DNA of 64,000 bases. It comes from Elusimicrobia bacterium GWD2_63_28. GTDB lineage: Bacteria > Elusimicrobiota > Elusimicrobia > Elusimicrobiales > UBA9959. The notes beneath the pieces are model-generated. The model was not told where the DNA came from and ran no database searches. It saw only the letters and a program-made list of their open reading frames with translations. The translations under genes were made by a program, and so were the position numbers. Positions within the stretch are counted from its first letter, which is position 1; the number at the start of each line of letters is the position of its first letter. The stretch lies in assembly GCA_001799895.1 (NCBI GenBank), contig MGUI01000007.1:62001-126000 (forward strand). Reading direction: 5' to 3'. Below are positions 55,373-62,968 of this stretch, piece by piece.

Positions 55373-56092
55373 TCAGGGGCGGCGCTTTTGCGCGCGCCTG
55401 TAGGAGGAAGGGGTGGTGCCGGCTATTTTTTCGAATTGCCGGATGAAAGATTCGGCGTTGGCGTAGCCGAGCTTGGCCGAGATCTGCTTGACGCTGCCGC
55501 CGGTGGTTTTCAGCAGCTTTTTGGCCTGCGCCATTTTTACTTTCAGCCTGTATTCGTTGAAGCCCATGCCGGTATGCTCCCTGAACACGCGGCTCAGGTA
55601 TTTAGGGGCCAGGTAAACCGTGCGCGCGGCGTCCTGCAGGGTTATCTTCTTGAAGCAGTTGCCCTCGAGGAACCAGCGGACATGCTCTATCTTCCCGTCG
55701 AGGTCCATCTCGCCGGGGCTCGCCTCCCCGCGGAGGCGCGACAGCTCCTTCTCTATGGCTTCGCGCATCGTCTTAAGTTCGAAGGGCTTCTCTATGTAAT
55801 TGTCGGCTTTGCCTTTCAGGGCGCGGATGGCCGAATCCTTGGTGCTGAAGCCGGTCATGATGATGACGCTTTTACCAGGCGCGGCCGCCTTCACTTTGTC
55901 TAGGGCGGTCAGGCCGTCCATGCCGGGCATCTGCACATCCATGATGACCAGCTGCAGCTCGTTGGGTTTTTTGAGGATGGCCAGGGCCTCCTGGGCGCTG
56001 CCGGCCTCGGTTATGTCGTAATCTTCGTACCAGAGCTTGAAATCGGTACGCAAATCCGCGTTGTCGTCTACCAGCAGTATCTTGCCGCGCAT
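55373..56092 (-). CDS. Response regulator with AraC-type DNA-binding domain
   Basis: This 239-residue protein has a receiver (1-118; Asp9-Asp10, phosphoacceptor Asp52 in VIMDVQMP, Thr80, Lys102 in EKPF). A C-terminal AraC-family helix-turn-helix pair follows (about 135-235, with KYLSRVFREHTGMGFNEY). It should bind DNA and control transcription on phosphorylation. The kinase 2.3 kb downstream is a plausible partner but not proven. A hairpin covers its ribosome-binding region. Confidence 0.9.
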   Translation of the reverse strand: MRGKILLVDDNADLRTDFKLWYEDYDITEAGSAQEALAILKKPNELQLVIMDVQMPGMDGLTALDKVKAAAPGKSVIIMTGFSTKDSAIRALKGKADNYIEKPFELKTMREAIEKELSRLRGEASPGEMDLDGKIEHVRWFLEGNCFKKITLQDAARTVYLAPKYLSRVFREHTGMGFNEYRLKVKMAQAKKLLKTTGGSVKQISAKLGYANAESFIRQFEKIAGTTPSSYRRAQKRRP

Positions 56093-56096
56093 AATC

Positions 56097-56122
56097 CCCC
56101 GCCAGCCGGGAGGCTGACGGGG
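56097..56122 (-). promoter_or_regulatory. RBS-overlapping hairpin ahead of the AraC-type regulator
   Basis: On the minus strand, an 11-bp stem with one G-U pair and a four-base TCCC loop spans 56122-56097. Its 3' arm contains GGGG of the GGGGG site that precedes the ATG at 56092. The fold could lower translation of the regulator. It could also serve as a terminator for dapL, but no T-run follows. Confidence 0.4.
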
Positions 56123-56142
56123 TTATTGTACCTTATTACCGT

Positions 56143-57318
56143 CTATTTTAGAGCGCTCCAGTCCAGGGCTTTCAGCCTGCGCACGGCCTGCGCCAGTTTG
56201 GCGTCGGGCTCGGTGAGGGAGAAGCGCACGAAGCCTTCCCCGTACTTGCCGAAGCCGGAGCCGGGCGCGGTCAGGATGGCGGCCTTCTCCAGCATGAAGT
56301 AGACCGCGTCTATCGAAGTGCAGTCCACGGGGGGCCTGGCCCAGACGAAACAGCTGCCGCCGGGGCGCTTGAAGCGCCAGCCGGCGGCTTCCAGCGCGGA
56401 GCAGAAGCGGTCGGCGCGCGCCTTGAAATGCGCCCTGATGGGGGGAACGATCTTTTCGTGGTGCTTCAGGCCGAAGGCCACCGCGTTCTGTATGGCGTTG
56501 AAAGGCCCGGAGTCTATGTTCTCCTTGAGCTTGTTCAGCGCGCAGACCAGCTTTGAATTGCCCACCACCCAGCCTATGCGCCAGCCGGCCATGCAGTAGG
56601 TCTTGGACGAAGAGTAGAATTCCACGGCCACGTCGCGCGCGCCGGGCACCTGCAGCAGGCTCGGCGCGGGCTTGCCGAAATAGATATCGCAGTAGGCGGC
56701 GTCCTGGGCGATGACCACGCCGTTCTTCTTCGCCCATTTCACGAGGTCTTTGTAAAAATCCAGGGTTGCGTCCGCGCCGGTGGGGTTGTTCGGGTAGTTC
56801 AGGAAAAACAGTTTTGTCTTTTCCACCACTTTGCGGGGGAGTTTGCCCAGGTCGGGCAGAAAACCGTTCTTCTCCTCCAGCGGCACGTCGTGGATGCGGC
56901 CCCCGGACAGTACGACGCCGGTCCTGTACGTGGGATACGTCGGGTCGGGGATCAGGCAGTAATCCCCCGGGTTCATCACTACGAAAGGGAGGTGCGCTAT
57001 GCCTTCCTTTGAGCCTATAAGGATAGAGACCTCTTCGCCGGGGTGGAAGCTGAGCCCGTGCCTGCGCTTGTGCCAGGCGGAGATCTCGCCGCGTAAATTC
57101 TCGTTGCCCTTGGTGTTCGGGTAGCGGTGGTTGGCGCCTTTGCGCACTTCGCGCACGGCGCAGTCCACGATGGGCCCGGCGGTGGGGAGGTCAGGGTCTC
57201 CGACCGCGAGGCTGATGATATCCTTGCCCTTGGCCCTCTCGGCCCGCTCTTTGCGGTAAAGTTCTTCGAAAAGGAAAGGCTTGAACGATTTGAGTTTTTC
57301 GCTTAGCTCTATATTCAT
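56143..57318 (-). CDS. dapL: LL-diaminopimelate aminotransferase-like aminotransferase
   Basis: This 391-residue class I/II PLP aminotransferase resembles the DapL group, which turns tetrahydrodipicolinate directly into LL-diaminopimelate. Motifs are NYPNNPTGA near 174-182, the PLP Lys in SSSKTYCMAGWRIGW near 231-245, and GSGFGKYGEGFVRFS near 356-370. With dapA and dapF in this window it would complete a short diaminopimelate route. Other aspartate-family aminotransferase roles are possible. A promoter TTGCCT-17-TATACT precedes it. Confidence 0.75.
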   Translation of the reverse strand: MNIELSEKLKSFKPFLFEELYRKERAERAKGKDIISLAVGDPDLPTAGPIVDCAVREVRKGANHRYPNTKGNENLRGEISAWHKRRHGLSFHPGEEVSILIGSKEGIAHLPFVVMNPGDYCLIPDPTYPTYRTGVVLSGGRIHDVPLEEKNGFLPDLGKLPRKVVEKTKLFFLNYPNNPTGADATLDFYKDLVKWAKKNGVVIAQDAAYCDIYFGKPAPSLLQVPGARDVAVEFYSSSKTYCMAGWRIGWVVGNSKLVCALNKLKENIDSGPFNAIQNAVAFGLKHHEKIVPPIRAHFKARADRFCSALEAAGWRFKRPGGSCFVWARPPVDCTSIDAVYFMLEKAAILTAPGSGFGKYGEGFVRFSLTEPDAKLAQAVRRLKALDWSALK

Positions 57319-57326
57319 GATTATCT

Positions 57327-57355
57327 AGTATAGCCGTCTGCGGCCGCGGAGGCAA
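57327..57355 (-). promoter_or_regulatory. Sigma70-type promoter of dapL-like gene
   Basis: On the minus strand TTGCCT (57355-57350) and TATACT (57332-57327) are exactly 17 bp apart. The -10 box ends eight bases before the dapL ATG and there is no Shine-Dalgarno sequence, so the mRNA leader would be absent or only a few bases long. Confidence 0.6.
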
Positions 57356-57461
57356 GACCCCCGGCAAGCTCAGACCGGTCCCTTTAGCCCCAGCCGTCAC
57401 TAGGTCCTCTTACCGCGGCGGTCTGGGCCTTAAGCCTGATGTGGCGCCGCGCCCTTACTGT

Positions 57462-57467
57462 TAGAAT
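57462..57467 (+). promoter_or_regulatory. -10-like box before the deiminase gene
   Basis: TAGAAT lies six bases before the ATG at 57474 and 36 bases before the preferred start at 57504. If it is a true -10 box, transcription starts near 57474, giving either a leaderless longer protein or a 30-base leader for the start at 57504. No -35 box is clear. Confidence 0.35.
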
Positions 57468-57503
57468 ATAAACATGAAAGCAAGCGCAGCCAAGGGACAA
57501 AAA

Positions 57504-58688
57504 ATGAAAAAACTTTTTAATTTGATCGCAGCGGCCGCGGTACTGGCCGCCTCCGCCGGAACGCTCAGCGCCGCCGGCTCGCCCTTCGATTCCGCCGGCG
57601 CGGCCTTCCCCGAGTTCAGCGCGCAGGCTCCCGCCCCGGCCCTGTCGGCCGACGAGCCGGAAAACAATTTCGCCGCGGTTCCCGCCCACGGCTACACCTC
57701 CGAACAGCGCAGCGCCATGCGCGCCCACAACGACGGCCTGGGCCGCTCGGCGTCCAAGGGCCTCGGCTTCGGCGAAGAAGAGCGCGTCGAGCGCAAATAC
57801 CGCCCCTATGCCGATTACGAAACCCCCGGCTACCTTATCATGAGCGCCGATTTCGTCTTCAATTCCCGCCAGGCCAAGCTGCTGATGGCCAGCAAGCTGC
57901 CGGCCGGCGCCACGCTGGTCATCTTCACCGAGTACAACGATTCCGGCACCAAGGAAAACATCCTGCGCACCTTCGAGACCGTGGTGCCCCGCTCCCGCAT
58001 AAAGGTAATAGCCCTCCCCAGGGCCAGCAGGGGCTTCTGGGCCCGCGACGGCATCCCGGTGCCCGCCATGGATAAGGGCGGCAATCTGGTGGTAGTGGAC
58101 GCCGTTTACGGCCACGGCTTCGAGCCCGACGCCGAGATCGCCCGCATGTTCGGCGCCGGCCTCGAGAAGCATCAGTACTACTTCGAAGGCGGCAACTACA
58201 TGGCCAACCACGCCGGCGACTGCATCATGGTCAACCACGGCGCGCACGTCCAGATCCCCGACAGCGTCTTCACCGGCCAGTACGGCTGCCGCCAGATGAT
58301 CCGCCTGCCCTTCGTGGACGGCATCGGCCACATCGACGAGCACGTCCGCTTCATCAGCGAGAAAGTGCTGGTGACCGACCTGCCCCAGTACAAGGACGTC
58401 CTGCAGGGCAAGGGCTTTACCGTGCACATGCTGCCCAAGCCTTCCGGCCCCTACGAGACCTACGTGAACTCGCTGATCATGAACGATAACGTTATCGTGC
58501 CCGTGTTCGGACGCTCCACCGACGCGCAGGCCCTGGCCGTTTACGAGCGCCTCGGCCTCAAGGCCAGCGGCGCCGATTCCAAAGCCCTCTCCAACCAGGG
58601 CCAGGGTTCGGTGCACTGCATCACCATGACCTACCCCCCGGTTCCCGCCGCCGACCTGATGAAGGCCCTCGGCGCGAAAGAGCTGTAA
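57504..58688 (+). CDS. Secreted agmatine/peptidylarginine deiminase-family protein
   Basis: This 394-residue protein has a signal peptide (MKKLFNLIAAAAVLAASAGTLSA) and the guanidine-group deiminase fold. Motifs are WARD (179-182), FEGGN (227-231), GHIDEH (275-280) and the catalytic Cys372 in SVHC; Asp182, His276, Asp278 and Cys372 would be the active site. Agmatine deiminases are usually cytoplasmic; an exported form suggests action on extracellular arginine compounds or peptides. The ATG at 57504 follows AGGGA; an upstream ATG (57474) behind TAGAAT is possible. Confidence 0.8.
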   Translation: MKKLFNLIAAAAVLAASAGTLSAAGSPFDSAGAAFPEFSAQAPAPALSADEPENNFAAVPAHGYTSEQRSAMRAHNDGLGRSASKGLGFGEEERVERKYRPYADYETPGYLIMSADFVFNSRQAKLLMASKLPAGATLVIFTEYNDSGTKENILRTFETVVPRSRIKVIALPRASRGFWARDGIPVPAMDKGGNLVVVDAVYGHGFEPDAEIARMFGAGLEKHQYYFEGGNYMANHAGDCIMVNHGAHVQIPDSVFTGQYGCRQMIRLPFVDGIGHIDEHVRFISEKVLVTDLPQYKDVLQGKGFTVHMLPKPSGPYETYVNSLIMNDNVIVPVFGRSTDAQALAVYERLGLKASGADSKALSNQGQGSVHCITMTYPPVPAADLMKALGAKEL

Positions 58689-58703
58689 GCGTTCCGGGAC
58701 GAA

Positions 58704-58750
58704 CAAAGAAAAACCCCCGCAGGGCTTAGCCCCGCGGGGGTTTTTCTTTG
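58704..58750. terminator. Bidirectional intrinsic terminator
   Basis: A perfect 17-bp inverted repeat (58704-58720 and 58734-58750) surrounds a 13-base loop that can pair further. The arms carry A-runs and T-runs, so the hairpin ends transcription in both directions. It sits between the convergent deiminase and dctM genes. Confidence 0.85.
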
Positions 58751-58760
58751 GGGCTTGCGG

Positions 58761-60023
58761 CTAGGGCTGGCTGCCGATGAGGCTGAGGCCGGGCAGGTAG
58801 GTGACCAGGGCCAGCATGGCCAGCAGGATCAGCAGGAAGGGGCCGGTAGCCCGGTAGAGGGTCGGCAGCTTCTTATGGAAGCGCGAGCTGGCGAGGAAGA
58901 GGTTCAGCCCCAGCGGCGGCAGCATGTAGCCGATCTCGAGGTTCAGCAGGAAGATGATGCCCAGGTGCACCGGGTCTATGCCGTACTGCGAGGCCACCGG
59001 CACGATGATCGGCACGACGATGATGATCGCCGAGAAGATCTCTATCATGTTGATGACGAGCAGGAAGGCGTTGAGCAGGATGAGGAAGATGACCTTGCTG
59101 GAGACGTAGGTGTGCAGCCAGGCGAAGATCTGGTCCGGGATCTGGGCGTCTATCAGGTAATTGGTGAAGCCGAGCGCCGTACCCAGCACCATGAAGATGG
59201 CGCCCACCAGCAGCATGCTCTTCACGGCCACGCGGGGGATGTCGCGGAAGAAATTCAGGTCCTTGTAGATGAAGACTTCAGTGATGATGACATAGAAGGC
59301 CATCACGGAGGCGGCCTCGCTGGCCGTGAACAGGCCCTGGTAGATGCCCCCTATTATAAGGAAGGGCAGCGGCAGCTCCCAGGCGATCTCCCGCACCGCT
59401 TTCTTGAGCGCCGCTTTGGAGAAAGGGATATTCTTGACCCCGGCCTTGCGCGCGGTGAAGAAGGCGTAGACCGACAGCGCGCCCAGCAGCAGCAGGCCCG
59501 GCAGCAGGCCGGCCTTGAACAGGCGGTCTATGTCTATCTTGGCCACTATGCCGTAAAGGATGATGGGCAGGCTGGGAGGGAAAAGCAGGCCCAGGCTGCC
59601 GGTGGTGGTCAGCAGGCCCAGCGTGAACTTCTCGGGGTAGCCCTGCTTTTCGAGCATGGGGTAGAGCAGGCCGCCCAGCGCGATGATGGTGACGCCGGAG
59701 GCGCCGGTGAAAGCCGTGAACAGCGCGGTGGTGAACAGCGCCACTATGGCCAGGCCGCCGGGCATGGTGCCGAACATGGCTTCGGCCAGGTTCAGCATGC
59801 GGTGCGGCGCCTTGCTTTCGGCGAGGATGTAGCCCGAGAAGGTGAAGAGGGGGATGGCGATCAGCGCTGGCAGGGAGGCCAGGCGCAGCATCTCCACGAT
59901 GACGGCGGAGGAGTCGATGCCGGCCGCGGCGAAGAGGAAGATGGCGCCGCCGCCTATCAGCGTGAACACCGGCGAGCCCAGGAAGGCTAGCAGGACGATC
60001 AGCAGGCCTATCACGAAGCCCAT
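58761..60023 (-). CDS. dctM: TRAP transporter large membrane subunit (DctM)
   Basis: This 420-residue membrane protein matches the DctM large permease of tripartite ATP-independent periplasmic transporters. About 12 hydrophobic segments are seen, with the family blocks GASGVTIIALGGLLYP near 101-116, LLFPPSLPII near 141-150 and GYMLPPLGLNLFL near 378-390. It uses the sodium or proton gradient to import carboxylates or related solutes. The start at 60023 overlaps dctQ by one base (TGATG). A substrate-binding protein gene is not in the window. Confidence 0.92.
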   Translation of the reverse strand: MGFVIGLLIVLLAFLGSPVFTLIGGGAIFLFAAAGIDSSAVIVEMLRLASLPALIAIPLFTFSGYILAESKAPHRMLNLAEAMFGTMPGGLAIVALFTTALFTAFTGASGVTIIALGGLLYPMLEKQGYPEKFTLGLLTTTGSLGLLFPPSLPIILYGIVAKIDIDRLFKAGLLPGLLLLGALSVYAFFTARKAGVKNIPFSKAALKKAVREIAWELPLPFLIIGGIYQGLFTASEAASVMAFYVIITEVFIYKDLNFFRDIPRVAVKSMLLVGAIFMVLGTALGFTNYLIDAQIPDQIFAWLHTYVSSKVIFLILLNAFLLVINMIEIFSAIIIVVPIIVPVASQYGIDPVHLGIIFLLNLEIGYMLPPLGLNLFLASSRFHKKLPTLYRATGPFLLILLAMLALVTYLPGLSLIGSQP

Positions 60024-60523
60024 CAGAACGGGCCCTCCTGGTGGTCCTTGGGCCGGAAGATGCCTATCAGCGTGTGGACCCCGATCAGGGCGAAAGAGAT
60101 AGGGATGATCATCTCCGCCCAGCCGCCTTTCACGCCGAAGTGACCGATATAGAAGGCCACGGAGCCGGCCTCGAACTCGTCGCGGATGAACTTGTAGGAG
60201 GCGTAGAACAGCAGGGCCGAGGCCGCCGCGGTGAACAGGGCCGCGAAGACGTCGAGCGGGCGGTGCATGTATTTGGGGGCGAATTTGACGAAGGCCTCCA
60301 GCGCGAAGTGGTGCGCGTAGCGCGCCGCCAGCGCCGCGCCGATGAGCCCGGCCCACAGCACCATGTGCCGCAGCAACGGGTCCAGCCAGACTATGCCGGA
60401 GTGGAAGATCAGGCGCAGCAGCACCTGCATGAAGGACAGCGCCACCATCGCGAAGATGAGCGTAACGACGGCCGCCTTCTCGGTCTTGACGAGGTACTCT
60501 TCGGCTTTGAACACTGGGCGCAT
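60023..60523 (-). CDS. dctQ: TRAP transporter small membrane subunit (DctQ)
   Basis: This 166-residue protein has four hydrophobic segments (about 18-38, 52-70, 90-108, 135-155) and the DctQ motif VWLDPLLRHMVLWAGLIGAALAARY near 45-69. It pairs with DctM in the membrane. It is the first gene of the two-gene unit. GATAAT ends six bases before the ATG with no Shine-Dalgarno sequence. Confidence 0.9.
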   Translation of the reverse strand: MRPVFKAEEYLVKTEKAAVVTLIFAMVALSFMQVLLRLIFHSGIVWLDPLLRHMVLWAGLIGAALAARYAHHFALEAFVKFAPKYMHRPLDVFAALFTAAASALLFYASYKFIRDEFEAGSVAFYIGHFGVKGGWAEMIIPISFALIGVHTLIGIFRPKDHQEGPF

Positions 60524-60634
60524 ATTTTTATTATCCTAAATGCCTGCCCCGCTCCGCAAGGGCGGGGGTATTTTTGTATCATAACCGTAGGTTTCGGGCC
60601 GGCGGCCCTTATACATTTAAAGCCGGGAGGCAGC
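60524..60634. promoter_or_regulatory. Divergent region dctQ / ferritin
   Basis: On the minus strand TTGCGG (60559-60554) and GATAAT (60535-60530) are 18 bp apart, and the ATG follows six bases later, so the dctQ mRNA may lack a leader. A GC hairpin (CCCCGC/GCGGGG, about 60547-60567) followed by a T-run lies rightward. The ferritin ATG is preceded by GGGAGG. No clear promoter pair was found for ferritin. Confidence 0.4.
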
Positions 60635-61165
60635 ATGAAAATAAATAAAAAAGTCGAAGAGGCTATCAACAAGCAGGTCAACGCCGAGATCTATTCGGCC
60701 TACCTCTACCTGGGCATGTCGGCCAAGTGCGCCGAGCTCAACCTGAAAGGCATGGCCAACTGGTTCTACGTGCAGGCGCAGGAAGAGATGACCCACGCGA
60801 TGAAGTTCTACAAGTTCGTGCTGGAGCGCGGCGGGCACCCCGTGCTGCCCGCCATAGAGGGCGTGCGCACCGACTGGAAGGCCCCCCTCGAGATGTTCGA
60901 GGCCGCCTACGAGCACGAGCAGAAGGTCTCCGCGCTGATCAACAATATCATGGACATAGCCATGGCGGAGCGCGACCACGCCACGGCCAGCATGCTCAAC
61001 TGGTTCATAGACGAGCAGGTGGAAGAGGAAGCCAACGCCTCCGAGATAGCCGAGAAGCTCAAGCTCATCGGCGACTCCAAAGAAGGCCTGTTCATGCAGG
61101 ACAAGGAGCTCTCCACCCGCGTGTTCGTGGACAGCACCCAGCCCGCCGGCGGCGCGCAGGCTTAA
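60635..61165 (+). CDS. ftnA: Ferritin (non-heme, FtnA-like)
   Basis: This 176-residue ferritin would store iron as a mineral core in a 24-subunit shell. Ferroxidase-type ligands are visible: Glu18, Glu51, His54, Glu95 and Gln127 with Glu130-131, at the positions of bacterial FtnA. No heme-binding Met of bacterioferritin type is evident. The ATG is chosen for its GGGAGG Shine-Dalgarno; the open frame extends upstream into the intergenic region only by chance. A strong terminator follows. Confidence 0.94.
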   Translation: MKINKKVEEAINKQVNAEIYSAYLYLGMSAKCAELNLKGMANWFYVQAQEEMTHAMKFYKFVLERGGHPVLPAIEGVRTDWKAPLEMFEAAYEHEQKVSALINNIMDIAMAERDHATASMLNWFIDEQVEEEANASEIAEKLKLIGDSKEGLFMQDKELSTRVFVDSTQPAGGAQA

Positions 61166-61174
61166 GGGCGCAAG

Positions 61175-61207
61175 AGGACAGGCCGCCCCGCGCGGCCTGT
61201 CCTTTTT
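61175..61207 (+). terminator. Intrinsic terminator after ferritin
   Basis: A 12-bp perfect stem (61175-61186 with 61192-61203) with a five-base loop is followed by a T-run (61203-61207). It isolates ferritin from the radical SAM gene. Confidence 0.85.
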
Positions 61208-61230
61208 CTTTCCTCGCGGCAAAATTCCCG

Positions 61231-62190
61231 ATGGCCACTGCTAAAAAACTCAGCTGGGTACTGCGGCTCAACGGCGTCACGCTGCGCCTGCGGGACCTCT
61301 CGCGGCGGCTCTTCCCGTTCCTGCTCGACCCGCTGAAGATACGGGCCGTAGCGCTGGAGACCACCACCGCCTGCACCCGCAATTGCCCCTACTGCCCGCC
61401 GCATTCCAACATGGCCATCCCGCCGCTGAAGATGTCCCGGGAAATTTTCACCCGCGCTGTCTCCTCGCTGGGGGCGCGCGGCTACGCCGGGGACATCTTC
61501 TTCAGCCTCTACGGCGAGTCCCTCGCCGACGACAGGCTGGGCAGCCTGCTGGCCGAGGCCAAGGCGGCCGCGCCGGCAGCCCGGCTGGTGGTTTTCACCA
61601 ACGGCGACCTGCTGACCGTGGAGCGCTTCCTCAGCCTCAGGGCGGCCGGGCTGGACGTCATGTTTATTTCCCTGCATTCGCCGGAACCCGGCGAGGCCCT
61701 TGCCGGCACCCTGGAAAAGATCAAGCGGGACTGTCCCGGGCCGGACTGCGTGGGGCTGGTGGATTATTACAGCCAGTACCTGCCCGGCAACGACGTGGGG
61801 CTGCTCAACAACAAGGGCGGCCTGGCCGACGTGCACCGGCGGCCTTTCCTCAGCTGCTGCGATATAGAGTCGGCCTGCGTGGACTGCCTGGGCAATGTGC
61901 TGCTTTGCAACAACGACTGCACTTCCTCCTACGTCTTCGGCAATGTGCTGGAGAAGGATTTCTACGAGATCTGGGAGGCCCCCGCCTTCGTACTGGCCCG
62001 CCGCAAGATAACGCGCGGGAAGTGGATCTTCGAGATCTGCCGACGCTGCATGAGCCGCGGCGGGCTGACTACGCCGGTGCCGCGGGGCAAGGCGGCGCGG
62101 CTGCCCCCCGCTTTTAACGACATGGCGGCAACCCTGAAGAAACTGGAAGAAGAGGCCGCCGCGAAGAAAAAGGGGGGGCGCCGGGCATGA
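61231..62190 (+). CDS. Radical SAM protein with SPASM-like cysteine tail
   Basis: This 319-residue protein has the radical SAM cluster motif CTRNCPYC (Cys48, Cys52, Cys55). Cysteine-rich segments lie late in the protein (CCDIESACVDCLG, CNNDC, ICRRC), as in SPASM proteins that hold extra iron-sulfur clusters. The reaction is unknown; SPASM enzymes modify peptides, proteins or sugars. It overlaps the next gene by ATGA, so the pair probably works together. No precursor peptide gene is seen nearby. Confidence 0.82.
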   Translation: MATAKKLSWVLRLNGVTLRLRDLSRRLFPFLLDPLKIRAVALETTTACTRNCPYCPPHSNMAIPPLKMSREIFTRAVSSLGARGYAGDIFFSLYGESLADDRLGSLLAEAKAAAPAARLVVFTNGDLLTVERFLSLRAAGLDVMFISLHSPEPGEALAGTLEKIKRDCPGPDCVGLVDYYSQYLPGNDVGLLNNKGGLADVHRRPFLSCCDIESACVDCLGNVLLCNNDCTSSYVFGNVLEKDFYEIWEAPAFVLARRKITRGKWIFEICRRCMSRGGLTTPVPRGKAARLPPAFNDMAATLKKLEEEAAAKKKGGRRA

Positions 62191-62936
62191 GCTTCTACGC
62201 TATCGTCTTCATCCTCTGGGGCGCCGCCGCGCTGGCCGTGTCGGCCGCGCTGGTGATCCTCCCCGCTTATTATCTCTATTGCCTGCACAGGCTCAGGGCC
62301 CTCTCCTCCGGAAGCCTGGCGGAAACCGCGGACTTTGTATTCGGCCGGGGCTCCAGGCTGGCGGGGGCGCTGCAGCACCGCGCCGAGATCATGGCCTTCC
62401 TGGCCTCGCTGCCGGAAGCGCCCAGGACCGCGGCCGAGATAGGCCGCGCTCAGGGCGGCACGCTGGCGCTGCTCTGCCGGGCCGCCGCCCCGGACGCTTT
62501 GATCATCAGCCTGGACCTGCCCGGCGGCAGCTGGGCCGGCGAGTTCCCTTTCCTTAACAAGGGTTTCTGGCGCCGGCCCCTGCTGGAGGCCCTGCGCGGG
62601 CCCGGGCAGGAACTGCGGCTGATAGACGGGGATTCAAAGGCGCCCGCCTCGCTGGAGCTTTTCAGGCAGGCGCTGGGCGGCAGGAAACTGGACCTGCTCT
62701 TCATAGACGGCGACCATACCTACGACGGGGTGAAGGCGGACTACGAGCTTTATTCCGGCTTCGTGAAGCCGGGCGGCGTCATAGCTTTCCACGACATACA
62801 GCCCGGCTATACACAGGACGGCGTGGAAGTCAGCCGCTTCTGGAAGGAATACCCGCTGCCGGGCGCGCGCAGCGAATATATAGCCGATCCGGCGCAGGTC
62901 AGCCTCGGCATAGGCGCGGTGCGCCTGCCGGAATAA
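62187..62936 (+). CDS. Class I methyltransferase (cephalosporin hydroxylase/Methyltransferase_24-like)
   Basis: This 249-residue protein has an N-terminal membrane anchor (about 5-28) and a methyltransferase-like domain from about 60. The [14 protein letters not shown] segment near 83-96 forms the cofactor loop, [14 protein letters not shown] near 173-186 and PGGVIAFHD near 194-202 are family blocks. Such proteins often modify sugars or lipids in glycan pathways. It overlaps the radical SAM gene by four bases. Confidence 0.75.
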   Translation: MSFYAIVFILWGAAALAVSAALVILPAYYLYCLHRLRALSSGSLAETADFVFGRGSRLAGALQHRAEIMAFLASLPEAPRTAAEIGRAQGGTLALLCRAAAPDALIISLDLPGGSWAGEFPFLNKGFWRRPLLEALRGPGQELRLIDGDSKAPASLELFRQALGGRKLDLLFIDGDHTYDGVKADYELYSGFVKPGGVIAFHDIQPGYTQDGVEVSRFWKEYPLPGARSEYIADPAQVSLGIGAVRLPE

Positions 62937-62968
62937 TTTTCAGCAACGCGGTAAAAGGGGATGGGAAT

